Shown in pieces: positions 1-11,180 of a stretch of DNA of 64,000 bases. The stretch is from Riptortus pedestris. Lineage: Eukaryota; Arthropoda; Insecta; Hemiptera; Alydidae. Each line of letters opens with the position of its first letter. Positions within the stretch are counted from its first letter, which is position 1. The position numbers were made by a program, and so were the translations under genes. The DNA lies in assembly GCA_019009955.1 (NCBI GenBank), contig CM032229.1, positions 150,955,501 through 151,019,500 on the forward strand. The letters run 5' to 3'. The notes beneath the pieces are model-generated. The model did no database searches and was not told the origin of the DNA. It was given only the letters and a program-made list of their open reading frames with translations.

Positions 1-112
1 ATTAAATAATATCCTAAGTCCCACCCTGGCTAGAAAAGGGTGGTAACCTGTAGATAACCCGTCCCGATTAGCCTTAGTTACAAAAAGTGGAAGTTAATAA
101 ATAATAATCATA
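1..112 (+). mobile_element. tRNA-headed SINE, 3' part, cut by the window edge
   Basis: This is the 3' body of the SINE seen complete at 47998-48220. It has the shared body words CCACCCTGGCTAGAAAAGGG and ACCTGTAGATAACCCGTCCC, then the AATAAATAATAAT tail. The tRNA-like head would lie to the left of the window. It is not coding. Confidence 0.85.
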
Positions 113-943
113 AAAAGTATTAGTCCTCTCAATAAAATGTCTCCAAGAACAGGAAGCATCCAAATTCAAAATGTCTTAACACAGTATTCTTCCAACCAAT
201 CCTACTGAAAAAAAAATCGAGCATTACATATAATCTCAAAGGGATTTAAACGTTCGTTTATTCGTCTTCGCCAGTCATTGGGGTTTACCAGGTAAAATAA
301 AGAATAAAATTGTAGAAAGGGATATCAGATTATATTCTGATAGCTGGTGGTCAATAAATATTCTTTTTTGCCATGATTTTGATCGTTACCAGACATTTAT
401 TTATCAGATTGAAATAGCCATCCATTCTTGACATTTCCTGATTCCTTTTTTCTATTCCTTACAACCTTGTGTGATACAATTTTATTCAGAGTGACAAATT
501 TGTTGGTTTGATGTGACATTTGCTACGAATGCGTCACCGCCACTATTCTTGGCTGAAGGCTTATTTTGCCCCGACATTGATCTGATCTGAGCAAGTGTAA
601 ATATTTCCTATCTATCCATCCAGCCACTCCATGATTGGATTTTATGTCGATAGAGGGGGTAACTTAATTACTAATTTGTGGCATGCTGTTATATCGAGTT
701 GTGACAGCTACCCCAAGAAATAAACCACATTTCTCCTGAGGTGAAAACATTGGTCCTGATTAAATATAACATAGGTTCTTATAGAAAAGGTTGTTATTTA
801 ATTTGAAAGGTAATCAAACTTTAAATTATTCCAAGTATGTATCTGAATTGTTAAAACGATTTAGTTTATGAGCTCGCTCTTAACTCCATATCTAAAAATG
901 AGCATCAATTATAGTCTACAGATGCAAAAGCAAAAAATATATA

Positions 944-988
<45 letters not shown>

Positions 989-1140
989 GAATGAACTTTT
1001 TTAATCGTCTAAAATGCCAATACATTTGTAACACAATTAGGCATATTAGTAATGGCTTAGACAGGAAATTTTATAGGAATATATAAAACTAAGAGAATAC
1101 AATGACTATTATGAATAGTAACCAGTTAATAGTTATTGCA
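113..1140. other. no gene; AT-rich sequence with a (TA)n run
   Basis: I see no exon, RNA gene or recognisable transposon here. A (TA)n microsatellite runs from about 943 to 984. The short ORF across it encodes alternating Tyr/Ile and is an artefact. A 20-base T run at about 1143-1162 precedes the solo LTR. Confidence 0.5.
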
Positions 1141-1167
1141 CTGTTTTTTTTTTTTTTTTTTTAATAT

Positions 1168-1730
1168 TGTTGCGAAAATTAAATACATGAACAATTAAGC
1201 AGAGATAGTCACGCATTTGGGAAGTAAGAAGTAGATCACATCGGCCTTCTCCTTTGATAGTTTTCCGCCAAGTAATATAAGGGACCCTGGCCGACCCGAG
1301 TCAGTTTAGTTTGTTCTCAGTCTTCAAGTGATCACCAGTGCAACTGATGACACTGACTTAGTTGCGGTGCGGTAAAGTGTTTTATGTGAAGGACAGTGTT
1401 GTGCCGTGACTCTGTAAAGAACAGCATAGTGCCGTCTTTAAGACAGTGCAGTGCGTTAACTTCGCGAAGTAAAGGGCAGTGCAGTGCCGTGTTTTTGTGA
1501 AATTCAGTGATCGTGAGTGAATTATTGGACTGTGTAATCTGAAGAACAGTGAAGCTATCAGTGCATCCTATGAGTAGTAATTAAGAATAATTAACCAAGT
1601 GTGTAGTACATTGTTAAATAAATTGTGGAATGATAAAAACTGTGAAGCTTGTGTGTGTTTAATTTTGCAATCCAAAGGAATTCAGAATAAATAAAAAACG
1701 TTTATTACTGATTTTGTAATAAACGTAACA
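1168..1730 (+). mobile_element. solo LTR, Ty3/gypsy-like, with 4-bp target duplication
   Basis: A 563-bp block begins TGTTGCG and ends CGTAACA, the TG...CA ends typical of LTRs. It is flanked on both sides by ATAT (1164-1167 and 1731-1734), a 4-bp target duplication consistent with Ty3/gypsy integrases. Inside are a TATA-like AATATAAGGG near 1275, an initiator-like TCAGTTTAGTT just downstream, and AATAAATAAA near 1687 as a possible poly(A) signal. This gives a plausible U3-R-U5 order on the plus strand. No internal gag-pol region or second LTR is present, so it is probably a recombination product. The family name is inferred from the ends only. Confidence 0.75.
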
Positions 1731-1801
1731 ATATTATAAAATAAAGTTTTGAATACATTATACGGTTTCTATATGGTCAAACGTGATAAACTGGGGCCAT
1801 C

Positions 1802-1925
1802 TTTTAGCAGATTTCCCTTAAGGGAAATCAGCTATTGAGGTTACTCATGACGGAATTTTCGAAATTTTTCTTCAAATGTCCATCGATCCTACCTAGTAGA
1901 TGACAAAAATGAGGTCCGTTCAAAA

Positions 1926-1977
<52 letters not shown>

Positions 1978-2400
1978 CGGTCGCAATTTTTGTTTGATCG
2001 TTACCAAACTCGATATTTAGTCGTTTTATGTAAAAAGAAAGATCAAGTTCATTAATGGCTGAAATCGGACCAGTGGGAGGGGGGGATTAAAATGGAGGAT
2101 TTTCGAAAATTCGAAACATCTCCGTTACTATACGTCAGATCAAAAAATTGTACAGAGTCAATCTTATTGCAAATTAAATTTACTATAAATATTGTTATAT
2201 ACATTTATTCTCTATCTTGAATATTAACCGAGAATTTTGCATTTTTATTAAATCTAGGCGGCTAACGGACGGGTGACTTTCCCGCCAAAAGCTAGTTCGG
2301 CCGTTTCATTAACTGCTCAACTCTCGTGAAATTTCTCTATTGTAAAACTTCACGTGGGAAACCTGCTTACTTTACGCAGCCTGTGCGTGACGGATTTTTT
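1802..2400 (+). mobile_element. HINE-like (DINE-1-type) element, full length
   Basis: The 5' end TTTTAGCAGATTTCCC folds with GGGAAATCAGCT just after it. A (TA)n core lies at about 1928-1975. The 3' end has GGGAAACCTGCTTACTTTACG, a hairpin diverged to ACGCAG/TGCGT, and GACGGATTTTTT. These parts (5' and 3' inverted subterminal AGCAGATTTCCC words, microsatellite core, 3' hairpin, T-rich target) are the layout described for DINE-1/Helentron-associated elements. No protein is encoded, so this is a non-autonomous copy. The class name is an inference; the repeat family itself is certain from more than ten copies here. Confidence 0.8.
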
Positions 2401-2820
2401 TTAAAGTTTAATATATCGATGAATTATATAAATATATGTTCAACCACAGATTTTTGAAAATAGAATACCATCTACCCAATCCCCAATGTAATAATGTGAA
2501 GTATACAATGCTAGGGAATATAAATTACTCAACGATTTTTTAGAGCATAAATGCTTCATCTCGTATAAATTAAGAATTTTTAAACTGATAGCCCATTTTA
2601 AAATAATAATCAATAAATAATAACATGTTTAGAAATATATTATATAGAAATAAACAATAGTTTTTTTTTATTACTGTAGCATTATATTCTGCAGAAACTG
2701 TGAACTGTTAAATGAGAACAAATTTACAAAAATAAGAATTATTACAATAAACAATTATTATTAGTTTTTGTTCTTTCATTTTAGTCAGTGGTGATAACAA
2801 TATTTGTAAAAACGTCTAGA
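2401..2820. other. no gene seen
   Basis: AT-rich sequence without an open frame, splice-bounded exon or repeat that I can match elsewhere in the window. Confidence 0.4.
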
Positions 2821-3085
2821 CTAGTCCCCACGTGGGGTCCAACCTTCTTTCACCTTTACAACTTGCCAATTTCTCTATGTCTTATGAATACATTTTTTCG
2901 TTCTTCATAGTGATGCTATTTTTTAAAATATTTTAAGAATCATATTATTCCTAACACACGATGTATCCTTTTAGCATTATTATAGCCTAAAACCTAACCT
3001 GGATTATTAGTAATATACATACCATGTTTCATAAAATTCGGTTCAGCCGTTTACGATTCTATAAAGGACATACAGACGAACATTC

Positions 3086-3090
<5 letters not shown>
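2821..3090 (-). mobile_element. short Helitron, third subfamily
   Basis: Read on the minus strand, the right-hand part matches the 5' region of the main Helitron family (3003-3060 in plus reading: ATACATACCATGTTTCAT, AAATTCGGTTCAGCCGTTTA). The minus-strand 3' end is the perfect palindrome CCCCACGTGGGG followed by ACTAG and then T. That is a Helitron-style hairpin plus CTAG|T end, although the hairpin is unusually close to the terminus. The body lacks the 298-bp units. The right limit blurs into (TA)n at 3091-3154. Confidence 0.55.

Positions 3091-3154
<64 letters not shown>
3091..3154. repeat. (TA)n microsatellite
   Basis: About 64 bp of uninterrupted TA, lying between two Helitron ends. Confidence 0.95.
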
Positions 3155-3155
<1 letters not shown>

Positions 3156-3979
3156 TAGCTCAGATACCCGGCATCGCTCGGGAATTCATTTGAGGCTGAA
3201 TGTTGATGTTATTTTTTTGGCAAGGCTTTATTTTGCACAATATTTTGACATTTACCCGTCCCAGTGTTTAGGGTTAATACCCGTCGTTTCTGTGGATTTG
3301 TTAATAATAAAATTAATTTTTTATGTAAGACTTCACTGTCCTCCATATTGTCATATTTCCCGCTTCCTGTGCATTATGCATAGATTTGAATTATTAAGGA
3401 CTAAATATTAACATACATTTGAATTAATTTTTCCAGGTGAGGTACCAGGTAGTTCATATTGAAATAAATTCTTGAGCAAATTTCTCTAAATAACAAAATA
3501 AACAACTTTTGTTATGTGCATATTTGCCGAAACTACAATAGGAAACGAAATATCAATATTTTTAATTTCAGGTCTCCCTTATAACCCCCACTCCTGCCTG
3601 TCCCTAGAAATAGTATGGCTTTTTATAAGGAAGGCGTTAGTGCTAATACACATACTGAGTGTTTTATTTAGTTCGGTTGAGTCTTTTGTGCCAAATAAAA
3701 TTTTTCACTTCCGCTATAATTTTAAGCGTATATCTCGTTTATAATTCGGTATACGAAAAAAGTGTATATTACAAAAGTTACTCTAAATAGCAAAATAAAC
3801 AACTTTTTATGTTATGTTTATATTTGCCGATAAACCAATAGGAAACGAAATATCACTATTTTTAATTTCTGGCTTCCCTTAAAACCCCCACTCCTGCCCG
3901 TCCCTAGAATTGTTGGTATGGCTTCTTATAATGAAAGCGTTAGTGCTAATACACATACCGAGTTTTATGTATTTCGGTA

Positions 3980-3980
<1 letters not shown>
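3155..3980 (-). mobile_element. Helitron, main family, 5' end missing
   Basis: Plus-strand CTAGCTCAGATACCCGGC at the left is the reverse of the Helitron 3' terminus: a CCCGG...CCGGG-type hairpin (here diverged), then CTAG|T. The body matches the other copies and contains two of the roughly 300-bp units with the CCCCCACTCCTG word. The expected 5' end is replaced by a (TA)n run at 3981-4046, after which an oppositely oriented copy starts. The pair therefore stands head to head. Confidence 0.85.
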
Positions 3981-4046
<66 letters not shown>

Positions 4047-4049
<3 letters not shown>

Positions 4050-5739
4050 ATATATATATAAAATTGTAACCTCTGTCTGTACATTGATTTTTTTCGCGAA
4101 ATTTCACGATAACTTTTCGTTTCACATGTCATAGACACCATAACTGCATTTTGTTTCTTTGGTGTCTGTTTGTTTGTTTGTTTGTTTATTTGTTTGTTTG
4201 TTTATTTGTTTGTTTGTTTGTTTGTTACCTTTTCACGCATAAACGGCTGAACCGAATTTTATGAAACTTGGTATGTTTATTACTACTAGCCCAACTTAGA
4301 CTTTAGGCTATATTAATATTCTCTAAGACGAACAGGAGTGGGGGTTATAAGGGAGGCCTGAAATTAAAAATAGCGATATTTCGTTTCCTATTGCTTTTTC
4401 AGCAAATATGCATATAACAAAAGTTGTTTATTTTGTAATTTAGAGTAACTTTTGTTATATGTACTTTTGCCGTATACGGAATTATAAATGAGTTATACGC
4501 TAAAAACTATAGCGGGAGTCCACAATTTTATTTGGCTCAAAAGACTCAACCGAACTGAACCAAACTCGCTATGTGAATTAATACTAACGATTTCCTTATA
4601 ATAAGCCATACTAACATTTCTAGGGACGGGCAGGAGTGGGGGTTATAAGGGAGGCCTGAAATTAAAAATAGCGATATTTCGTTTCCTATTGGTTTTTCGG
4701 CAAATAAGCTCATAACAAAAGTTGTTTATTTTGTCATTTAGAGTAACTTTTGTTATATACACTTTTGTTGTATACCTATTTATAAATGAGTTATACGTTA
4801 AAAACTACTGCGGAAGTCAACAATTTTATTTGGCAAAAAAAACTCAACCGAACTAAACCAAACTCGGTATGTGAATTAGCACTAACGCCTTCCATATAAT
4901 AATCCATACTAACATTTCTAGGGACGGGCAGGAGTGGGGGTTATAAGGGAGGCCTGAAATTAAATATAGTGATATTTTGTTTCCTATTGGGGTTTCGGCA
5001 AATATGCACATAACAAAAGTTGTTTATTTTTTTATTTAAAGTAACTTTTGTTATATTCACTTTTGTCGTATAGAAAAGTATAAACGTGATATACACTAAA
5101 ATCTAAAGCGGGAGCCAACAATTTTGTTGGACACTAACGATTGAACTGAACTTAGCAAAACTCGGTATGTCAATGAGCATTAAATCTTCCATGATTATAA
5201 GCTATATTAAAAATTTTAGTTCCAAACGGGAGTGGGGATTATAAAAGAGGCTGAAAAGCGAGAAGTCTAATGCGGGAGCTGAAGATGACGGGAGCCTTAC
5301 CAGTTAATTGAGTTTACTTATTTCCCGTCTGGCATTGATGGAAGTGATTTCCAGTGAGATTCACTATTGCAAATATAATCTTACGTGCAAAACTTTGCCT
5401 GAACTATTTGAGCTCGGGTAGGCTTTTGAAAGAAAATATGTTCATTATGGATGATATTTAATTGTAATAAATGCTACCCATGATTATGGTTTGAATTATT
5501 GAAAAACGGTGAGTCATAAAGTGTAGAAGGATAAATTAGGAAGATATTTTCATTTATCCTTCAAAAATAAAATTTTTATTCTATTAATCCCCAAAAGTTA
5601 CCCTTCAGGGTTGGCTATTTCGGAAAATCATTACGTCATGGAGGGCAGTGTAATTGTACTCCTTGAAGTCTTACTATCAAAATACCATCGTTAGTCAGTT
5701 AACAATAATTTCCCGGGCATCGCCGGGTACCTTAGCTAG
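4047..5739 (+). mobile_element. Helitron, main family, both ends present, four tandem units
   Basis: It starts A|TCTATATATATATAAAA at 4047 and ends with a CCCGG-GCATCG-CCGGG hairpin, then TACCTTAGCTAG|T at 5739. Internally there is a (GTTT)n tract at about 4167-4225. A unit containing GGAGTGGGGGTTATAAGGGA begins at 4333, 4631, 4929 and 5227, exactly 298 bp apart. No Rep/helicase coding is visible, so it is non-autonomous. It lies in the (TA)n core of a HINE-like element whose right half follows at 5740. Confidence 0.9.
4333..5300 (+). repeat. 298-bp tandem unit array inside the Helitron
   Basis: Units start at 4333, 4631, 4929 and 5227. Each carries the words GGAGTGGGGGTTATAAGGGA, ATTTCGTTTCCTATTG and AACAAAAGTTGTTTATTTT, with the last unit shortened. 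The same unit recurs at 298-300 bp spacing in the copy at 38900-40512, where its landmark lies at 39331, 39629, 39929 and 40227. It encodes nothing obvious. Confidence 0.9.
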
Positions 5740-6548
5740 TATATATATATATTTGTCTGTTACCGCCCTAGCGGTCGGAATTTTTTGTTTGATCGTTACC
5801 AAATTCGATATTTAGTCGTTTTATGTAAAAAGAAAGATCAAGTTCGTTAACGGCTGAAATCGGACCAGTGGGAGGGGGAGTTTAGAGGGGAGGATTTTCG
5901 TTTTTATTGACTATACGTCGGAACGAACAATTGTACGGAATCAATCTTATTGCAAATTAAATTTACTATAAATATTGTTATATACGTTTATTCTTTGTCT
6001 TGAATATTAACCGCTATATTTGCATTTTTCAGTTTTCAGCAAACCGCCACTTCTACTCATGCTACGTAAACAATACTCTGCTACATAATAAATCACATTA
6101 TTGGAAGTTTAAATACCAAAAATTGTATTCAAGAGATCTTTATTATACGAGATACATGCAAATATGCCCTGGTGACCCCCCCCCCCACCCATATTAAAGT
6201 TTTGGACTACTAAAGTTTTATTGATTGAGATAACAATTATTCTGACTCAAATTAAATTACACTAGTAGATATAGTAAATAGTTCTCAATAAAATTAATGT
6301 GTTATGTTCTGATATATTTCAGTAATTGTTTTTCTTTCCGTTGTGAGGCGGGCAGTCCTGTTCGTTTACATTTCTAACCTAACGCTTCCTGTCGGCAGGT
6401 TATTGAAATTGGATGAAACATTTATTTCCGTTTGTATTTATTCGCGGTGTTGTTGCGTTAGCAGTATGTATATTTATCTATTACAAAACTTCACGAGGGA
6501 AATCTGCTTAGTTTACGCAGCCCCTGCGTGACGGACTTTTTTTTTGTG
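5740..6548 (+). mobile_element. HINE-like element, right part, long variant
   Basis: From the TA core the sequence runs through the shared body (GTTTGATCGTTACCAAA, ATATTAACCG) and an extra block around 6030-6420. It ends in GGGAAATCTGCTTAGTTTAC, the ACGCAG-CCC-CTGCGT hairpin and GACGGACTTTTT. A Helitron was inserted in its TA core on the left; the left half is no longer recognisable. Short ORFs over the poly-C stretch are artefacts. Confidence 0.8.
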
Positions 6549-7254
6549 ATCGGCTTGGTTATTTCTAGGTCATCTTTTTGATTATGTAGACACTCGTTCA
6601 TTTTGCTGTCTGTTCGTATTTTCGGTTCTGTTTCATTGCAGGTTGTATGATCTCCAAAAAATAATAATTATTATGTTTCCTTAAATAATATAGTTTTATT
6701 GTTATGTTCTACTTTCGCAGCTACCTTACAAATAAGGACAATCGAGTGTTTGGTATTTCTAATAATAAATGTCCTTCATTCCATACGACATATATCTGTT
6801 ACTATTTCTTTCTTTCGTTCTTTTACGAGAACTTTTTAGAGGTTAAAAAGTCGTCTTAGGCTCATAATTTTTATTATCATTTTTGGCAGACGTCAATTAA
6901 CCTTTTAAGCAAAAGATGTTAAGGAACAATGAAGAAGTAAATTATTTCGGCTTGCAGGAATTCAGAAAGAAATATGCTGCTTTCTTTACGGGTTATCTAT
7001 TAATAATTGATCAATGTATTAACTTACTTGCGTTTTTTACAAATACAATACTAATTTTTTTTTAAATAATCAATGGAGACGTTATTAGTCATGACACTTG
7101 AACGAAACCAAATTGTTATAAGAGAATAAGTGTTTATTTGTGTTATCCTTAAGTAATATAATTTAATTATTTATTTAAACGGTTTGTATTTGTACCTCTG
7201 TTAAATACGTTATTTCGTAAGACACTCTCTACTAACAACTTACTTGAACAACAA
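6549..7254. other. no gene seen
   Basis: AT-rich, with no coding signal except the LINE fragment that begins at its right edge. Confidence 0.4.
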
Positions 7255-7455
7255 TACTTGATGAACAAACAAGACAAACCTATTTGTAGATGTAATGTAG
7301 CTCTGACAGTTAAACATATACTGACTGACTGCAGGCAACGCACTTACTTACAGATACCACATAATTTGCACGAACTACTGACAAAGGGAAGTCCATACAT
7401 AGATACTATTCTCAAACATTTAAAGGCTATACACATCTATTCAAAAATCTGATAT
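7255..7455 (+). pseudogene. jockey-type LINE, C-terminal end of the RT protein
   Basis: The open frame encodes CRCNVALTVKHILTDC followed by a basic and hydrophobic stretch ending LKAIHIYSKI. This matches the end of jockey-clade ORF2 proteins, where a Cys-rich C-x-C...LTVxHIL.eC motif precedes a short tail ending in a similar IYxKI word. Only the last 60 or so residues remain. No RT motifs are visible upstream, so this is a 5'-truncated insertion, as usual for non-LTR elements. The following 7456-7740 may be its 3' UTR. Confidence 0.7.
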
Positions 7456-8055
7456 ATTTTAAATTTAAGTTTTACATTTTTATTTTTACAACATTTTTGG
7501 ATGCAAAAATAAACATTTTATCTAAACCTCAATTATTTGGTTTTCAAGTTTTCACTCACTGGAATGTGTATTAGGGAGGTACTGAGTTTTATGTAAATAG
7601 TCACCTGTAACAACTTATATTTTATCTAAACCATAATAATTTTAAGTTTCTTTTATTCATTTTATATACCAATTTTATTATTATTATTGATTCACTTATT
7701 TATTTATTAAATATTTTATTAATGATTTCCCTATTGTCGAATGTCAATAGTTTTGTACCTAGCTTTGAATTTTGTTTTTATTTGTTCTCTTGTTCATTTT
7801 TTTGTTCTTTGTTGTGTTCCATTTTTATTTTTTGATTTCCGTTCTTTTTTTTTGAGTTCCATTTCCATTTTTGTGCTTCATTCAGTTTATATTCCTTTTA
7901 TGTTTTATTTTCATTTTGTGTTCTATGTTCCTTTTCTGGTTTGTGTTCCTCATCTTTTTTTTTTTTTTACCTTTTCTCTTTTGTTTAATTTTGTTATTTT
8001 TTTGTATTGTTTAGAGCAACATCTTCAAAGCTGCGATTCTTCAATAAATAAATAA
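7456..8055. other. possible LINE 3' UTR and T-rich low-complexity tract
   Basis: No gene is supported. The 104-residue ORF at 7741-8055 is a Phe/Val/Leu-rich reading of a T-rich low-complexity tract. Confidence 0.5.
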
Positions 8056-8157
8056 AAAAAGTCCGTCACGCATGGACTGCGTAAACTAAGCAGATTTCCC
8101 ACTTGAAGTTTTACAATAGAGAAATTTCAGAATAGAGATTCAAATCTGCTAAAAAAA
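8056..8157 (-). mobile_element. minimal HINE-like element, about 100 bp
   Basis: Plus-strand AAAAAAGTCCGTCACGCATG at the left is the reversed 3' end, and CAAATCTGCTAAAAAAA at the right is the reversed 5' end. Nearly the whole interior, including the TA core, is missing. It therefore shows what the two termini alone look like as a MITE-sized derivative. Confidence 0.75.
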
Positions 8158-8589
8158 TACCTTATTTTACCTTTCCAGATCACGCTATTGAATAAGAAGG
8201 CTGTGCATCTATACGCTCACTACGAAGAGCTACGAATTTGACGTCTGAGTGTTAATACACTACAACTACGATAATTATAAAGCTATTTTTAGCTGTTGCA
8301 ATAAATAATTGTCAAATATAAATAGCATACATAGAACGTAGATTGACATAAAGGGAGTGCAAAGAGGGAGAGCTGGGGACAAAACCGGTTGTAGTAATGG
8401 TACCCAGGTAAATGGTGAGAGAGCACGTGGGTACAGGTCACAAGGTATAACCTGCCCCAGTTCATGCCCTCACCCTTGTCTTTATGGTCTGGAATTCAGT
8501 TTCGCCATTCTGCACAACATTAGAAAAAGCCCGTCTTGCCACACTGAAACTGTATCAGCCAGAACCTTGAAAAGGGGGAAAAAGGGGGA
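8158..8589. other. no gene seen
   Basis: No exon or repeat recognised. The ORF at 8357-8707 runs into a HINE fragment and has no support. Confidence 0.4.
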
Positions 8590-8751
8590 AATTTCCCACG
8601 TGCGTTACGTATTTGCATTTATCTCATTACGTAAAAGTTCAATGAGAACTATATTTGTTATTCAGGCTTCAAATAAAGTGCTTCATAATATAACAGCTTA
8701 TTGTTGATACGGCATGAGTAGGAGTGGGGGGTTTACTGAAGGCTGGAAACT
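8590..8751 (-). mobile_element. HINE-like fragment, long variant
   Basis: Words of the long-variant interior occur here (ATAACAGCTTATTGTTG, GAGTAGGAGTGGGGGG). The fragment stops where the next element begins at 8752. Confidence 0.6.
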
Positions 8752-9233
8752 AAAAAAGTCCGTCACGCAGGGGCTGCGTAAACTAAGCAGATTTCCCACT
8801 TAAAGTTATACACTAGAGAAATCTCCATGCGAGAGCCGAACAGTTACGGAAACGGCCGAACTAGCTTTCGGCGGGAACGATTAGGAGCGACCATAGCTCG
8901 TCAGTTACTCTTCATAAAAATGCAAATATCTCAGTTAATATTCATGGTAGAGAATAAATGCAAATATCAATATTTATAGTAAATTTAATTTTCAATAAGA
9001 TTGATACAATACAATTTTTTGATCCAACGACTAGTAACGGAGATATTTCGAATTTTCGAAAATCCTCCCCTTTAAACCCCTCCCCCTTCCTCCCACTGGT
9101 CAGAATTCAGCCATTAACGAGCTTGATCTGTATTTTTACACAAAACGACTAAATATCGAGCTTGGTAACGATTAAACAATAATTGAGACCGCTAGAGCAG
9201 TAACAGACAAATATATCTATCTATTTATCTATC

Positions 9234-9264
<31 letters not shown>

Positions 9265-9390
9265 TTTTTTTTTTGAACGGACCTCATTTTCGTCATCTCC
9301 TGGGTAGGATCGATGGGCATCTGAAGAAAACTTTTGAAAACCACGTCCTCAATAGCTGATTTCCCTGCTGCAGGGATATCTGCTAAAAAA
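8752..9390 (-). mobile_element. HINE-like element, full length
   Basis: The left end AAAAAAGTCCGTCACGCAGG is the reversed 3' terminus with a perfect ACGCAG/CTGCGT hairpin. The right end TATCTGCTAAAAAA is the reversed 5' terminus. The core microsatellite here is (TATC)n, (GT)n and (TA)n at about 9205-9262, so the core sequence varies between copies while the ends stay constant. Confidence 0.85.
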
Positions 9391-9489
9391 TGGAGTCAAG
9401 AAATTTTGCACTTCCCCATTATCTACTCTTCGAAATTCGGGTTTCTCTCCAATTAGGGGGCTTAAACATGGGAGAAGTGGTATGATTGT

Positions 9490-9627
9490 ATCTTTTGAGC
9501 AGATGTCCCTTAAGGGAAATAAGCTATTGAGGTCGTAATCATGACGCGATTTTCACATTTCTTCAAATGTCCATCGATTTTACCCAGGAGATGACGAAAA
9601 TGAGTTCCGTTCGAAATTGTATATGTA
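9490..9627 (+). mobile_element. HINE-like element, left end
   Basis: GAGCAGATGTCCCTTAAGGG through GATGACGAAAATGAGTTCCG, then the start of the TA core. The element is cut by the Helitron inserted at 9628. Confidence 0.8.
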
Positions 9628-10345
9628 CTAGCTAAGGTACCCGGCTTCGCCCGGGAAATCATTTGAGGCTGAATCATGATGGTATTTTTTTGGACTTTAC
9701 TTTGTACAACAATATTTTTACATTTTCCCGTCTCAATGATTAGGATTTACATCCGAGTCTTGCGTGCTGGGAATATGTTAATAATAAAAGTATTTGTTAT
9801 ATATTTACTTAATTCGACAAAATACACAATATTTTTTTATTACTCGTTTCCTGTGCATGTATTTCTTTGTATATATAACATAATTATAGATTATCATATT
9901 ATTATAGTCAAAAATATGGAGTTTCGTTGATTTCGATTTAGTCTTTCGCGTCCTAATACATTGTTAACCCCTTCTATAGTTATTCGTGTATACCTCATTC
10001 AAACTCCGTTATACGGCAAAAGTTACTTTTGTGTGAACAGTGTAAATAACAAAACAAACAACTTTACCTGTGCATATTTGCCGAAAAACCAATGGGTAAC
10101 GAAATATGACAATTTTATATTTCAGACCTCCCTTATAACCCACGCTCCTGTTCGTACCTCAAAATTTTAATATAGCTTATAATCAGGGAGGTGTTTTTAC
10201 CAGATCACATACGGAGTTTCATTTAGTTCAGTTGAGTATATTGTGTCATAAAATTGTTGACTCCCACTATAGTTTTACTTATATACTTCAGTATAAGACA
10301 AAAGTGTATATAACAAAAAACAAAATAAACAACTTTTGTTATGTG
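9628..10345 (-). mobile_element. Helitron, main family, 5' truncated
   Basis: Plus CTAGCTAAGGTACCCGGC at the left reverses to a CCCGG-GCGAAG-CCGGG hairpin and CTAG|T end. The body has at least one CTCCTGTTCGT unit and ends abruptly after AACAACTTTTGTTATGTGC. It is inserted in the TA core of the HINE on its left. Confidence 0.85.
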
Positions 10346-10733
10346 CCACACAAAGCCCAGATTTGTTAGTGAAGACTACTGTTTCTCTGGAATCTTGTCT
10401 CTATGTGACGGTATCAGTATGAAAGTTGGCGAGGCGGCAACACCGAGATAAGGGCGAGAGAATTCGGCATCGTCCCACCCCCACTTATCTCCTACCCCTC
10501 TTTCAGATAAATTCAGGAAAATTTCACAGCTAATATAACTCTAGTATAAGAGTAATATAAGCCTAATATACTATAATATAAGGACTATATGTAATTAAAA
10601 ATTCGCACCAGCTTAAAATAGGACGCGAATCCCTCCTCGTATTTTTATATGATATGATTTGTACTTAATACTAAATTATATTATTCAGAAGTAACCGTTT
10701 TAGAGGGAGGAGTAAGTTTTAATTTAGTAATTA
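10346..10733. other. no gene seen
   Basis: Unassigned sequence with a slightly GC-richer patch at about 10420-10500 that has no open frame. Confidence 0.35.
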
Positions 10734-10880
10734 ATAGCTAAGATTCCGGCTTCACTCGAGAAACCATTGGAGCCATAATGATGACTGTAATTATTTTTAT
10801 TTTTTTTTGCAAGGCTTTTATGTGCACAATATTTTTACATTAGCCCATCACATTGTTTAGATCATATACCTGAATATTTG
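10734..10880 (-). mobile_element. degenerate Helitron 3' end
   Basis: GCTAAGATTCCGGCTTCACT, CGAGAAACCATTGGAG and TTGCAAGGCTTTTATGTG are diverged forms of the reversed Helitron 3' region. The terminal CTAG is lost. Confidence 0.6.
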
Positions 10881-11180
10881 GCGACCTAAGCGAACTTGTT
10901 GAAATTTTTAGCCCTGAAGATTAAAAAGGGAGAAAAAAATTCCTGGTCAACCGGTCTGCACTGTTGAAAACATCGTGGACAATATTAATCATAATCATGG
11001 ATTGCATTCATAGTTATTAAGAACAATTACTGAGGTATCGTTGCTAGGGTAATATTTAGGTAGAATCATAAAAAGCAAAAGTAGAAAGTTAGCTGGTTTC
11101 CCCAATGCAACTTAGTTTTCAGTGAGATGAAATGACCCGCGTAGTAACGGCAGAGGGAACCTACCTCGTTCCATTTTGAA

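Noticed and set aside
868..1086. 72-residue ORF through a (TA)n run
   Set aside because: It encodes a Tyr/Ile repeat from the microsatellite. The same applies to ORFs at 3910, 30495, 30554, 36774, 36847 and 61722.
7741..8055. 104-residue hydrophobic ORF that could be read as a membrane protein
   Set aside because: The stretch is T-rich low-complexity DNA (TTT/GTT/CTT codons), has no start context or conserved motif, and ends at a HINE terminus.
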